A stretch of 64,000 nucleotides of DNA. Origin: Stomorhina lunata. Its lineage: Eukaryota > Arthropoda > Insecta > Diptera > Rhiniidae. Position 1 is the stretch's first letter; the number at the start of each line of letters is the position of its first letter. Location of the stretch: assembly GCA_933228675.1 (NCBI GenBank), contig OW121743.1, forward strand, positions 61,821,118-61,885,117. Direction: 5' to 3'. The translations under genes and the position numbers were made by a program. Below, piece after piece: positions 1 to 13,434 of this stretch. The notes beneath the pieces are model-generated. The model had not been told where the DNA came from and did no database searches. It saw only the letters and a program-made list of their open reading frames with translations.

Positions 1-1235
1 GAAAATCGAATACATAGTTAGAAGAAAATATTCGTGAAACCAAAGTTTATCCGAAAATAAACCTCAAATAGGCTCAGTAAATTTTTACCTATTTAGCTAA
101 AACAAAAATATCTCTTAAAAAAACTGCTTACTTACTTAAATCCCTTACTAAACAACAAAAATAAAATATGTATATAAGTAAATTCCTAAAATTCATCCTA
201 ATACTAAAACTAAAATTATAAATTATTTTATGAAAGTCCTAATGAAGGGACCCCCTATTACTTACGCTTCAATGATGTTGGGACTATAATAAAAAGATAA
301 GACTTACATCTATCCTTTTAGTTTATAATTCATTTAAATAGTCACATTTTCCACATAACTCATAAATTTGTTTAATAGTTTTTGAAAATCTTTAAAATTT
401 CCTGACATCATTAATTTTATTAAATAAACAAAAGTTCTAAAAAATTCTTTTAAAATTTTTAGTTACTTTCAAAATTAATTTACCGTAAATGATGAATGTT
501 TCACAACTTTATAACAAAATTCTCGAAAAAGCAATTCTTGGCCTTAACAAAGGGTTAACATTTATAGACTTAAAATTTCATTATCTTAAACAAAATTCTT
601 TGACTATTCAGTTGATATCTAAAAATCTTATTATTTCTTTCTAAAGCCACATGTCATGTTTCGATGAAAAATTAACTCACATTATTATTTCACTTATTTT
701 GCTTAGATGGCGCAAATAACGAAAATATATGAATGAAATCGAAAAGTCCTTATAATTTCTTTATTACAAATTGTTTATGACATAAACACACACTCGATTT
801 AACTTAAGTGGCTTTTTAAGATATCACGTGGTAACGCTTTCGCTTGCTTTTTTATTATGTTTATAACTTAATTTTTATGTTATGATGTTTTTATACTGGC
901 TTTCTAGGATAACAATGAGGGTATGGTGGTATGGACTGAAGTAAGGGAGAACGTGTGGAACTTGAGTGTTTTGGGAATGTAAGTTTTATGGCTTGTATTA
1001 TAGAATTTTTTTCTTGAAAGCATTGATGAAAATGGGCCGTAGTTTTTAAGACCCAAAATAAATTGTATAGTATTTTTAAAAATTTTTATAAAAAAATTAA
1101 AAAAAAAAAATTTCAACAGAAAATTGTTATAGAAATATTCAATAGAAATTTTTCAGAAATTATTGAAGTAAATTTTATCTTTTTATTAAACTCTATTTAA
1201 TTTGTGGACTATAAACCCGACTATTTAAAATTTTT
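1..1235. other. AT-rich non-coding sequence, nothing recognised
   Basis: No feature can be supported here. The sequence is strongly A+T rich with scattered homopolymer runs. Open frames are short, including one of 70 codons on the minus strand whose translation is low-complexity Phe/Lys. From about 1,110 the sequence drifts into degenerate versions of the array A unit. Confidence 0.6.
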
Positions 1236-3815
1236 CTTTAAAAATTTTCTATTGAAAATTGTTTTATAAAAATGTTCTATTGAATTTGTTTCGATAAAAA
1301 TTTTCTATTGAAAATGTTTCTATAAAAATTTTCTATTACAAATTTTTCTATAAAAATTTTTATAGAAAAATTTTCAATAGAAAATTTTCAATAGAAAATT
1401 TTTATAGAAAAATTTTCAATAGAAAATTTTTATAGAAGAATTTTCAATAGAAAATTTTTATAGAAAAATTTTCAATAGAAAATTTTTATAGAAAATTTTT
1501 CAATAGAAAATTTTTATAGAAAATTTTTCAATAGAAAATTTTTATAGAAAAATTTTCAATAGAAAATTTTTATAGAAAAATTTTCAATAGAAAAATTTAT
1601 ATAAAATTTTTATAGAAAAATTTTCAATAGAAAATTTTTATCGAAAAATTTTCAATAGAAAATTTTTATAGAAAAATTTTCTATAGAAAATTTTTATAGA
1701 AAAATTTTCAATAGAAAATTTTTATAGAAAAATTTTCAATAGAAAATTTTTATAGAAAAATTTTCAATAGAAAATTTTTATAGAAAAATTTTCAATAGAA
1801 AATTTTTATAGAAAAATTTTCAATAGAAAATTTTTATCGAAAAATTTTCAATAGAAAATTTTTATAGAAAAATTTTCAATAGAAAATTTTTATAGAAAAA
1901 TTTTCAATAGAAAATTTTTATAGAAAAATTTTCAATAGAAAATTTTTATAGAAAAATTTTCAATAGAAAATTTTTATAGAAAAATTTTCAATAGAAAATT
2001 TTTATAGAAAAATTTTCAATAGAAAATATTTATAGAAAAATTTTCAATAGAAAATTTTTATAGAAAAATTTTCAATAGAAAATTTTTATAGAAAAATTTT
2101 CAATAGAAAATTTTTATAGAAAAATTTTCAATAGAAAATTTTTATAGAAAAATTTTCAATAGAAAATTTTTATAGAAAAATTTTCAATAGAAAATTTTTA
2201 TAGAAAAATTTTCAATAGAAAATTTTTATAGAAAAATTTTCAATAGAAAATTTTTATAGAAAAATTTTCAATAGAAAATTTTTATAGAAAAATTTTCAAT
2301 AGAAAATTTTTATAGAAAAATTTTCAATAGAAAATTTTTATAGAAAAATTTTCAATAGAAAATTTTTATAGAAAAATTTTCAATAGAAAATTTTTATAGA
2401 AAAATTTTCAATAGAAAATTTTTATAGAAAAATTTTCAATAGAAAATTTTTATAGAAAAATTTTCAATAGAAAATTTTTATAGAAAAATTTTCAATAGAA
2501 AATTTTTATAGAAAAATTTTCAATAGAAAATTTTTATAGAAAAATTTTCAATAGAAAATTTTTATAGAAAAATTTTCAATAGAAAATTTTTATAGAAAAA
2601 TTTTCAACAGAAAATTTTTATAGAAAAATTTTCAATAGAAAATTTTTATAGAAAAATTTTCAATAGAAAATTTTTATAGAAAAATTTTCAATAGAAAATT
2701 TTTATAGAAAAATTTTCAATAGAAAATTTTTATAGAAAAATTTTCAATAGAAAATTTTTATAGAAAAATTTTCAATAGAAAATTTTTATAGAAAAATTTT
2801 CAATAGAAAATTTTTATAGAAAAATTTTCAATAGAAAATTTTTATAGAAAAATTTTCAATAGAAAATTTTTATAGAAAAATTTTCAATAGAAAATTTTTA
2901 TAGAAAAATTTTCAATAGAATAGAATAGAAAATTTTCAATAGAAAATTTTTATAGAAAAATTTTCAATAGAATAGAATAGAAAATTTTCAATAGAAAATT
3001 TTTATAGAAAAATTTTCAATAGAAAATTTTTATAGAAAAATTTTCAATAGAAAATTTTTATAGAAAAATTTTCAATAGAAAATTTTTATAGAAAAATTTT
3101 CAATAGAAAATTTTTATAGAAAAATTTTCAATAGAAAATTTTTATAGAAAAATTTTCAATAGAAAATTTTTATAGAAAAATTTTCAATAGAAAATTTTTA
3201 TAGAAAAATTTTCAATAGAAAATTTTTATAGAAAAATTTTCAATAAAAAATTTTCAATAGAAAATTTTTATAGAAAAATTTTCAATAGAAAATTTTTATA
3301 GAAAAATTTTCAATAGAAAATTTTTATAGAAAAATTTTCAATAGAAAATTTTTATAGAAAAATTTTCAATAGAAAATTTTTATAGAAAAATTTTCAATAG
3401 AAAATTTTTATAGAAAAATTTTCAATAGAAAATTTTTATAGAAAAATTTTCAATAGAAAATTTTTATAGAAAAATTTTCAATAGAAAATTTTTATAGAAA
3501 AATTTTCAATAGAAAATTTTTATAGAAAAATTTTCAATAGAAAATTTTTATAGAAAAATTTTCAATAGAAAATTTTTATAGAAAAATTTTCAATAGAAAA
3601 TTTTTATAGAAAAATTTTCAATGGAAAATTTTAATAGAAAAAATTTTCAATGGAAAATTTTAATAGAAAAAATTTTCAATAGAAACTTTTCATAGAAAAA
3701 TTTTCAATGGAAAATTTTTATAGAAAAATTTTCAATAGAAACTTTTCATAGAAAAATTTACAATGGAAAATTTTTATAGAAAAATTTTCAATAGAAAATT
3801 TTTATAGAAAAAAAC
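1236..3815. repeat. Tandem array A, 28-bp AT-rich satellite
   Basis: The repeat unit is 28 bp (measured from successive TATAG positions, for example near 1,921 and 1,949). It reads TATAGAAAAATTTTC followed by AATAGAAAATTTT. The core from about 1,370 to 3,620 is nearly homogeneous, about 80 copies. The edges are degenerate: 3,620-3,815 has AATGG and AAACTTTTCAT variants. A shorter AATAGAATAGAATAG variant occurs twice, near 2,917 and 2,969. The left end, about 1,236-1,345, carries units in the opposite orientation, meeting the main array at a perfect palindrome at 1,343-1,370. Each unit contains a GAAAAATTTTC dyad. It is not coding; the frames are interrupted or low-complexity. Confidence 0.95.
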
Positions 3816-3889
3816 ATTTTAGCTTTCAAAGGCCCTCTGAAGATTAAATCAATTCCTACCTTTTTGTCTTATTTGACATTTTTTTTCAA

Positions 3890-6800
3890 AAATTTCTACT
3901 ATTTATGATATTTTTTTAAAGGAAATTTTTAAAAAAATTTCTTATATTTATAGTCAATTTTTCCAAAATTTCCTATTGGAAATTTTTCCAAAAATTTCCT
4001 ATTTTTATAAGAAATTTTTCAAAAATTTTTCAAAAATTTCCTATTTTTATAGGAAATTTTACAAAAATTTCCTATTTTTAAAAGAAATTTTTCAAAAATT
4101 TCCTATTTTTATAAGAAATTTTTCAAAAATTTCCTATTTTTATAGGAAATTTTTCAAAAATTTCCTATTTTTATAGGAAATTTTTCAAAAATTTCCTATT
4201 TTTATAGGAAATTTTTCAAAAATTTCCTATTTTTATAGGAAATTTTTCAAAAATTTCCTATTTTTATAGGAAATTTTTCAAAAATTTCCTATTTTTATAG
4301 GAAATTTTTCAAAAATTTCCTATTTTTATAGGAAATTTTTCAAAAATTTCCTATTTTTATAGGAAATTTTTCAAAAATTTCCTATTTTTATAGGAAATTT
4401 TTCAAAAATTTCCTATTTTTATAGGAAATTTTTCAAAAATTTCCTATTTTTATAGGAAATTTTTCAAAAATTTCCTATTTTTATAGGAAATTTTTCAAAA
4501 TATTCCTATTTTTATAGGAAATTTTTCAAAAATTTCCTATTTTTATAGGAAATTTTTCAAAAATTTCCTATTTTTATAGGAAATTTTTCAAAAATTTCCT
4601 ATTTTTATAGGAAATTTTTCAAAAATTTCCTATTTTTATAGGAAATTTTTCAAAAATTTCCTATTTTTATAGGAAATTTTTCAAAAATTTCCTATTTTTA
4701 TAGGAAATTTTTCAAAAATTTCCTATTTTTATAGGAAATTTTTCAAAAATTTCCTATTTTTATAGGAAATTTTTCACAAATTTCCTATTTTTATAGGAAA
4801 TTTTTCACAAATTTCCTATTTTTATAGGAAATTTTTCACAAATTTCCTATTTTTATAGGAAATTTTTCACAAATTTCCTATTTTTATAGGAAATTTTTCA
4901 CAAATTTCCTATTTTTATAGGAAATTTTTCAAAAATTTCCTATTTTTATAGGAAATTTTTCAAAAATTTCCTATTTTTATAGGAAGTTTTTCAAAAATTT
5001 CCTATTTTTATAGGAAGTTTTTCAAAAATTTCCTATTTTTATAGGAAATTTTTCAAAAATTTCCTATTTTTATAGGAAATTTTTCAAAAATTTCCAATTT
5101 TTATAGGAAATTTTTCAAAAATTTCCTATTTTTATAGGAAATTTTTTAAAAATTTCCAATTTTTATAGGAAATTTTTCAAAAATTTCCTATTTTTATAGG
5201 AAATTTTTCAAAAATTTCCTATTTTTATAGGAAATTTTTCAAAAATTTCCTATTTTTATAGGAAATTTTTCAAAAATTTCCTATTTTTATAGGAAATTTT
5301 TCAAAAATTTCCTATTTTTATAGGAAATTTTTCAAAAATTTCCTATTTTTATAGGAAATTTTTCAAAAATTTCCTATTTTTATAGGAAATTTTTCAAAAA
5401 TTTCCTATTTTTTTTCAAAAATTTCCTATTTTTATAGGAAATTTTTCAAAAATTTCCTATTTTTATAGGAAATTTTTCAAAAATTTCCTATTTTTACAGG
5501 AAATTTTTCAAAAATTTCCTATTTTTATAGGAAATTTTTCAAAAATTTCCTATTTTTATAGGAAATTTTTCAAAAATTTCCTATTTTTATAGGAAATTTT
5601 TCAAAAATTTCCTATTTTTATAGGAAATTTTTCAAAAATTTCCTATTTTTATAGGAAATTTTTCAAAAATTTCCTATTTTTATAGGAAATTTTTCAAAAA
5701 TTTCCTATGTTTATAGGAAATTTTTCAAAAATTTCCTATTTTTATAGGAAATTTTTCAAAAATTTCCTATTTTTATAGGAAATTTTTCAAAAATTTCCTA
5801 TTTTTATAGGAAATTTTTCAAAAATTTCCTATTTTTATAGGAAATTTTTCAAAAATTTCCTATTTTTATAGGAAATTTTTCAAAAATTTCCTATTTTTAT
5901 AGGAAATTTTTCAAAAATTTCCTATTTTTATAGGAAATTTTTCAAAAATTTCCTATTTTTATAGGAAATTTTTCAAAAATTTCCTATTTTTATAGGAAAT
6001 TTTTCACAAATTTCCTATTTTTATAGGAAATTTTTCACAAATTTCCTATTTTTATAGGAAATTTTTCAAAAATTTCCTATTTTTATAGGAAATTTTTCAA
6101 AAATTTCCTATTTTTATAGGAAATTTTTCAAAAATTTCCTATTTTTATAGGAAATTTTTCAAAAATTTCCTATAAAAATAGGAAATTTTTCAAAAATTTC
6201 CTATTTTTATAGGAAATTTTTCAAAAATTTCCTATTTTTATAGGAAATTTTTCAAAAATTTCCTATTTTTATAGGAAATTTTTCAAAAATTTCCTATTTT
6301 TATAGGAAATTTTTCAAAAATTTCCTATTTTTATAGGAAATTTTTCAAAAATTTCCTATTTTTATAGGAAATTTTTCAAAAATTTCCTATTTTTATAGGA
6401 AATTTTTCAAAAATTTCCTATTTTTATAGGAAATTTTTCAAAAATTTCCTATTTTTATAGGAAATTTTTCAAAATATTCCTATTTTTATAGGAAATTTTT
6501 CAAAAATTTCCTATTTTTATAGGAAATTTTTCAAAAATTTCCTATTTTTATAGGAAATTTTTCAAAAATTTCCTATTTTTATAGGAAATTTTTCAAAAAT
6601 TTCCTATTTTTATAGGAAATTTTTCAAAAATTTCCTATTTTTATAGGAAATTTTTCAAAAATTTCCTATTTTTATAGGAAATTTTTCAAAAATTTCCTAT
6701 TTTTATAGGAAATTTTTCAAAAATTTCCTATTTTTATAGGAAATTTTTCAAAAATTTCCTATTTTTATAGGAAATTTTTCAAAAATTTCCTATTTTTATA

Positions 6801-9800
6801 GGAAATTTTTCAAAAATTTCCTATTTTTATAGGAAATTTTTCAAAAATTTCCTATTTTTATAGGAAATTTTTCAAAATATTCCTATTTTTATAGGAAATT
6901 TTTCAAAAATTTCCTATTTTTATAGGAAATTTTTCAAAAATTTCCTATTTTTATAGGAAATTTTTCAAAAATTTCCTATTTTTATAGGAAATTTTTCAAA
7001 AATTTCCTATTTTTATAGGAAATTTTTCAAAAATTTCCTATTTTTATAGGAAATTTTTCAAAAATTTCCTATTTTTATAGGAAATTTTTCAAAAATTTCC
7101 TATTTTTATAGGAAATTTTTCAAAAATTTCCTATTTTTATAGGAAATTTTTCACAAATTTCCTATTTTTATAGGAAATTTTTCACAAATTTCCTATTTTT
7201 ATAGGAAATTTTTCACAAATTTCCTATTTTTATAGGAAATTTTTCACAAATTTCCTATTTTTATAGGAAATTTTTCAAAAATTTCCTATTTTTATAGGAA
7301 ATTTTTCAAAAATTTCCTATTTTTATAGGAAGTTTTTCAAAAATTTCCTATTTTTATAGGAAGTTTTTCAAAAATTTCCTATTTTTATAGGAAATTTTTC
7401 AAAAATTTCCTATTTTTATAGGAAATTTTTCAAAAATTTCCAATTTTTATAGGAAATTTTTCAAAAATTTCCTATTTTTATAGGAAATTTTTTAAAAATT
7501 TCCAATTTTTATAGGAAATTTTTCAAAAATTTCCTATTTTTATAGGAAATTTTTCAAAAATTTCCTATTTTTATAGGAAATTTTTCAAAAATTTCCTATT
7601 TTTATAGGAAATTTTTCAAAAATTTCCTATTTTTATAGGAAATTTTTCAAAAATTTCCTATTTTTATAGGAAATTTTTCAAAAATTTCCTATTTTTATAG
7701 GAAATTTTTCAAAAATTTCCTATTTTTATAGGAAATTTTTCAAAAATTTCCTATTTTTATAGGAAATTTTTCAAAAATTTCCTATTTTTTTTCAAAAATT
7801 TCCTATTTTTATAGGAAATTTTTCAAAAATTTCCTATTTTTATAGGAAATTTTTCAAAAATTTCCTATTTTTATAGGAAATTTTTCAAAAATTTCCAATT
7901 TTTATAGGAAATTTTTCAAAAATTTCCTATTTTTATAGGAAATTTTTTAAAAATTTCCAATTTTTATAGGAAATTTTTCAAAAATTTCCTATTTTTATAG
8001 GAAATTTTTCAAAAATTTCCTATTTTTATAGGAAATTTTTCAAAAATTTCCTATTTTTATAGGAAATTTTTCAAAAATTTCCTATTTTTATAGGAAATTT
8101 TTCAAAAATTTCCTATTTTTATAGGAAATTTTTCAAAAATTTCCTATTTTTATAGGAAATTTTTCAAAAATTTCCTATTTTTATAGGAAATTTTTCAAAA
8201 ATTTCCTATTTTTATAAGAAATTTTTCAAAAATTTTTCAAAAATTTCCTATTTTTATAGGAAATTTTACAAAAATTTCCTATTTTTAAAAGAAATTTTTC
8301 AAAAATTTCCTATTTTTATAAGAAATTTTTCAAAAATTTCCTATTTTTATAGGAAATTTTTCAAAAATTTCCTATTTTTATAGGAAATTTTTCAAAAATT
8401 TCCTATTTTTATAGGAAATTTTTCAAAAATTTCCTATTTTTATAGGAAATTTTTCAAAAATTTCCTATTTTTATAGGAAATTTTTCAAAAATTTCCTATT
8501 TTTATAGGAAATTTTTCAAAAATTTCCTATTTTTATAGGAAATTTTTCAAAAATTTCCTATTTTTATAGGAAATTTTTCAAAAATTTCCTATTTTTATAG
8601 GAAATTTTTCAAAAATTTCCTATTTTTATAGGAAATTTTTCAAAAATTTCCTATTTTTATAGGAAATTTTTCAAAAATTTCCTATTTTTATAGGAAATTT
8701 TTCAAAATATTCCTATTTTTATAGGAAATTTTTCAAAAATTTCCTATTTTTATAGGAAATTTTTCAAAAATTTCCTATTTTTATAGGAAATTTTTCAAAA
8801 ATTTCCTATTTTTATAGGAAATTTTTCAAAAATTTCCTATTTTTATAGGAAATTTTTCAAAAATTTCCTATTTTTATAGGAAATTTTTCAAAAATTTCCT
8901 ATTTTTATAGGAAATTTTTCAAAAATTTCCTATTTTTATAGGAAATTTTTCAAAAATTTCCTATTTTTATAGGAAATTTTTCACAAATTTCCTATTTTTA
9001 TAGGAAATTTTTCACAAATTTCCTATTTTTATAGGAAATTTTTCACAAATTTCCTATTTTTATAGGAAATTTTTCACAAATTTCCTATTTTTATAGGAAA
9101 TTTTTCAAAAATTTCCTATTTTTATAGGAAATTTTTCAAAAATTTCCTATTTTTATAGGAAGTTTTTCAAAAATTTCCTATTTTTATAGGAAGTTTTTCA
9201 AAAATTTCCTATTTTTATAGGAAATTTTTCAAAAATTTCCTATTTTTATAGGAAATTTTTCAAAAATTTCCAATTTTTATAGGAAATTTTTCAAAAATTT
9301 CCTATTTTTATAGGAAATTTTTTAAAAATTTCCAATTTTTATAGGAAATTTTTCAAAAATTTCCTATTTTTATAGGAAATTTTTCAAAAATTTCCTATTT
9401 TTATAGGAAATTTTTCAAAAATTTCCTATTTTTATAGGAAATTTTTCAAAAATTTCCTATTTTTATAGGAAATTTTTCAAAAATTTCCTATTTTTATAGG
9501 AAATTTTTCAAAAATTTCCTATTTTTATAGGAAATTTTTCAAAAATTTCCTATTTTTATAGGAAATTTTTCAAAAATTTCCTATTTTTTTTCAAAAATTT
9601 CCTATTTTTATAGGAAATTTTTCAAAAATTTCCTATTTTTATAGGAAATTTTTCAAAAATTTCCTATTTTTACAGGAAATTTTTCAAAAATTTCCTATTT
9701 TTATAGGAAATTTTTCAAAAATTTCCTATTTTTATAGGAAATTTTTCAAAAATTTCCTATTTTTATAGGAAATTTTTCAAAAATTTCCTATTTTTATAGG

Positions 9801-11125
9801 AAATTTTTCAAAAATTTCCTATTTTTATAGGAAATTTTTCAAAAATTTCCTATTTTTATAGGAAATTTTTCAAAAATTTCCTATGTTTATAGGAAATTTT
9901 TCAAAAATTTCCTATTTTTATAGGAAATTTTTCAAAAATTTCCTATTTTTATAGGAAATTTTTCAAAAATTTCCTATTTTTATAGGAAATTTTTCAAAAA
10001 TTTCCTATTTTTATAGGAAATTTTTCAAAAATTTCCTATTTTTATAGGAAATTTTTCAAAAATTTCCTATTTTTATAGGAAATTTTTCAAAAATTTCCTA
10101 TTTTTATAGGAAATTTTTCAAAAATTTCCTATTTTTATAGGAAATTTTTCAAAAATTTCCTATTTTTATAGGAAATTTTTCACAAATTTCCTATTTTTAT
10201 AGGAAATTTTTCACAAATTTCCTATTTTTATAGGAAATTTTTCAAAAATTTCCTATTTTTATAGGAAATTTTTCAAAAATTTCCTATTTTTATAGGAAAT
10301 TTTTCAAAAATTTCCTATTTTTATAGGAAGTTTTTCAAAAATTTCCTATTTTTATAGGAAATTTTTCAAAAATTTCCTATTTTTATAGGAAATTTTTCAA
10401 AAATTTCCAATTTTTATAGGAAATTTTTCAAAAATTTCCTATTTTTATAGGAAATTTTTTAAAAATTTCCAATTTTTATAGGAAATTTTTCAAAAATTTC
10501 CTATTTTTATAGGAAATTTTTCACAAATTTCCTATTTTTATAGGAAATTTTTCAAAAATTTCCTATTTTTATAGGAAATTTTTCAAAAATTTCCTATTTT
10601 TATAGGAAATTTTTCAAAAATTTCCTATTTTTATAGGAAATTTTTCAAAAATTTCCTATTTTTATAGGAAATTTTTCAAAAATTTCCTATTTTTATAGGA
10701 AATTTTTCAAAAATTTCCTATTTTTATAGGAAATTTTTCAAAATTTTCCTATTTTTATAGGAAATTTTTCAAAAATTTCCTATTTTTATAGGAAATTTTT
10801 CAAAAATTTCCTATTTTTATAGGAAATTTTTCAAAAATTTCCTATTTTTATAGGAAATTTTTCAAAAATTTCCTATTTTTATAGGAAATTTTTCAAAAAT
10901 TTCCTATTTTTATAGGAAATTTTTCAAAAATTTCCTATTTTTATAGGAAATTTTTCAAAAATTTCCTATTTTTTGAGGAAATTTTTCAAAAATTTCCAAT
11001 TTTTATAGGAAATTTTTCAAAAATTTCCTATTTTTATAGGAAATTTTTCAAAAATTTCCTTCTTTTATAGGAAATTTTTAAAAATTTTCGTATTTTTATA
11101 GGAAATTTTTAAAAATTATTATTAA
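3890..11125. repeat. Tandem array B, 31-bp self-complementary satellite with higher-order repeats
   Basis: The unit is 31 bp (for example TATAGG at 4,141 and 4,172), about 230 copies over 7.2 kb. It consists of two back-to-back dyads: CCTAT-TTTT-ATAGG, and GGAAATTTTT-C-AAAAATTTCC, which is a perfect inverted repeat around one base. Nearly every base of the unit can therefore pair within the strand. Diagnostic variant units recur in the same order. CACAAA clusters start at 4,775, 7,152 and 8,982. GGAAG pairs start at 4,981, 7,327 and 9,157. A truncated TATTTTTTTTC unit sits at about 5,401, 7,778 and 9,577. ACAGG variants sit at 5,496 and 9,672, and TATGTTT variants at 5,706 and 9,882. These show a higher-order duplication of about 4.2 kb. 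A 66-codon open frame at its left edge is translated repeat only. Confidence 0.95.
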
Positions 11126-12235
11126 TTTAATTTATTTATTTATTTAAAGTTATTATTACAATTTAGTTTATATGACATATAAACTCCACATTTGACATAA
11201 AAAGTTTTCACCCAGTTCATATGTTTGTGGGAAATCCATGAAATTTATCGAAAAAATCATAATATATAAATTAACCTATTTCACCAATTTTCATCAGAAA
11301 AAAAATTTAGTAAATAAAGTTCTACAAAGTAGAAAATAAAATCATATTTCATACTTTTATCAATTTATGCCAATAAATAAATACTTTTTGTGTATTTAAT
11401 GCAAAATTATAAATAAACTATTAACAATGTTGAAATTTTGTGTGTAAATAATATATTAGGTTTTTTTTTTTTGGTTTCTGTAGAAATTTTATAAAAAATT
11501 TTAGTTTGGAATTTAAAAAAATTTATTTTAATAGAAGAATCAATAAATATTCATAAAAAAGAGAATATAATTTTTATTTTAGTTTTGCTATCAATTTAAA
11601 TTCATTTTATCTCCATTAAAACTTTTATACAAAGTCAATTTATTGATTGTATTGTATTCACGCATTTGTTGCCAATTAAATTAAATTATTTTAATCATAA
11701 AATATTCTTTCCTTTTTTGTGTTCGCAAAATATTTGCTAACAATTTAGTTTATTTGTTGTATGATTATGAAGAGAATTTATGGAAAAAAGTTTTTGTATT
11801 TTTTTATCCCCTACACTACTAGTACTTATACATGTATTGGAGTAGTACTCTTCTATTAGTATTATAATCAAAAATAGTAGTATCAATGGCATTGGTAATC
11901 TTACTAAAAGTATTATAGTTCTCCACAGACCCAGCAAAAATATTCATTATTACTTTTATTTAAATTTAAATTAGGTATAATTAAACAAGCATATTTGATT
12001 TGTGACCAAATAATTACATTTTCGCGAAATACTAAGAAATGAAATCGTAGGTACGGCGAAACTGTTAAAGATATCGACGTCATTTTTTCTGAGTTTTATT
12101 CTATTAATTGCTTCTTTTACGAACCTGATAATTTTTTATTTCTAATATTTGTTAAACAAAATTTTTAAAAACTAAAAAAATGATTTTTGAAACCTACCTG
12201 AAAAAAAAGTAAAATTTTCTAATATGAAAAAAACT
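11126..12235. other. AT-rich non-coding sequence, nothing recognised
   Basis: There is no repeat unit, RNA gene or protein homology that I can support. The longest open frame is 66 codons on the minus strand (11,737-11,937), with no recognisable motif. A ten-base poly-T lies near 11,461. Confidence 0.6.
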
Positions 12236-13175
12236 AAAGGTACGGTCAGATTCATTAAACATTTGTGGTCATACTTGCACATTTATTTGACGATTTTTAT
12301 TTGATAAAATACAAGTTTTATTTATGGTCACACTGAAGATTAAATATTTTCCTTAAACATATTTGATCAAACTTTGGCAAAACAAAATTGAGCATCTAGC
12401 AATTTGTTTCTTATATTTGATGTTGTTGTTTCTCAAATTCGATGTTGTTGTTTCTAATATTTGATGTTGTTGTTTCTCATATTAATGACTTTGAATAGTA
12501 AACAATACACATAATCAGCTGTTATTTACCCCTGTTTGATGTTACAAACATTTTGAAAAGGTACGATCAGACTCATTAAACATTTAAATCAAATATTTTA
12601 AGTAAAATATTGTCAAAACAATATAATAAAAAATTTGTGGTCACATTTGCACATTTATTTGACTATTTTTATTTGATAAAATACAGAAAAAATACGTTCA
12701 AAGTATAAACAAAAAAAAAAAACAGGTCTTATTTATGGTCACACTGAAGATTAAATATTTTCCCAAAAAATATTTGATCAAATTTTGTCCAAAACAAAAT
12801 TGAGCATCTAGCAATTTGTTTCTCACATTTGATGTTGTTTTTTCTCAAATTTGATGTTGTTTTTTTTCATATTTGATGTTGTTGTTTGCGTTTGAAAAGA
12901 AAACAATACACATGCTCAGCTGTTATTTGCCCCTGTTTGATGTTACAAAAATTTTGTAAGATTAAATAATTATTTGATCAAAATTTAATAAAATATTTGC
13001 TCTTGCGTGGTCACATTAGGAAAATTTTTATTTGCAAATGATTTTGTTTTCTTCAAATCAACATGTTTCTTGTTTGAACCTTAAAAATATTTTGTGGTCA
13101 GACTACGAGGATCAAATATTTGATAATTTTGATTAAATGTTTAATCAAGTAAATTTGTTAATATTTTGACTATAC
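12236..13175 (+). repeat. Old tandem duplication of a ~330-bp non-coding segment
   Basis: Two diverged direct copies start near 12,238 and 12,560, each with AAGGTACG(G/A)TCAGA followed by TCATTAAACATTT. Both continue through CACATTTATTTGAC, then TTTATGGTCACACTGAAGA, then GAGCATCTAGCAATTTGTT, and end with CAGCTGTTATTT(A/G)CCCC. Inside each, a TTTGATGTTGTT(G/T)TTTCTCA phrase is repeated three times or so. A third, weaker fragment (TGTGGTCAGACTACGAGGATC) follows near 13,093. It may be part of an old dispersed element. No terminal repeats or coding sequence were seen. Confidence 0.75.
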
Positions 13176-13335
13176 TTTATTTATCAGCATCTATCCTCCC
13201 ATCCGGTTGACTTCAAATTTTCAAGGGATTATTTTTTTAGTATTTCGAACAAATCTGGAGTTGGCCGCATACAAATTTCTTCAATAAAATTTTCCATATA
13301 CGCTATTGGCACTCTAATGTTATATATCTTATATA

Positions 13336-13359
13336 TCTTATATTCTTAAACGAGCAATA

Positions 13360-13434
<75 letters not shown>

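Noticed and set aside
3890..11125. Regular repeats suggesting a CRISPR array
   Set aside because: Units are contiguous 31-mers without unique spacers; the genome is clearly eukaryotic.
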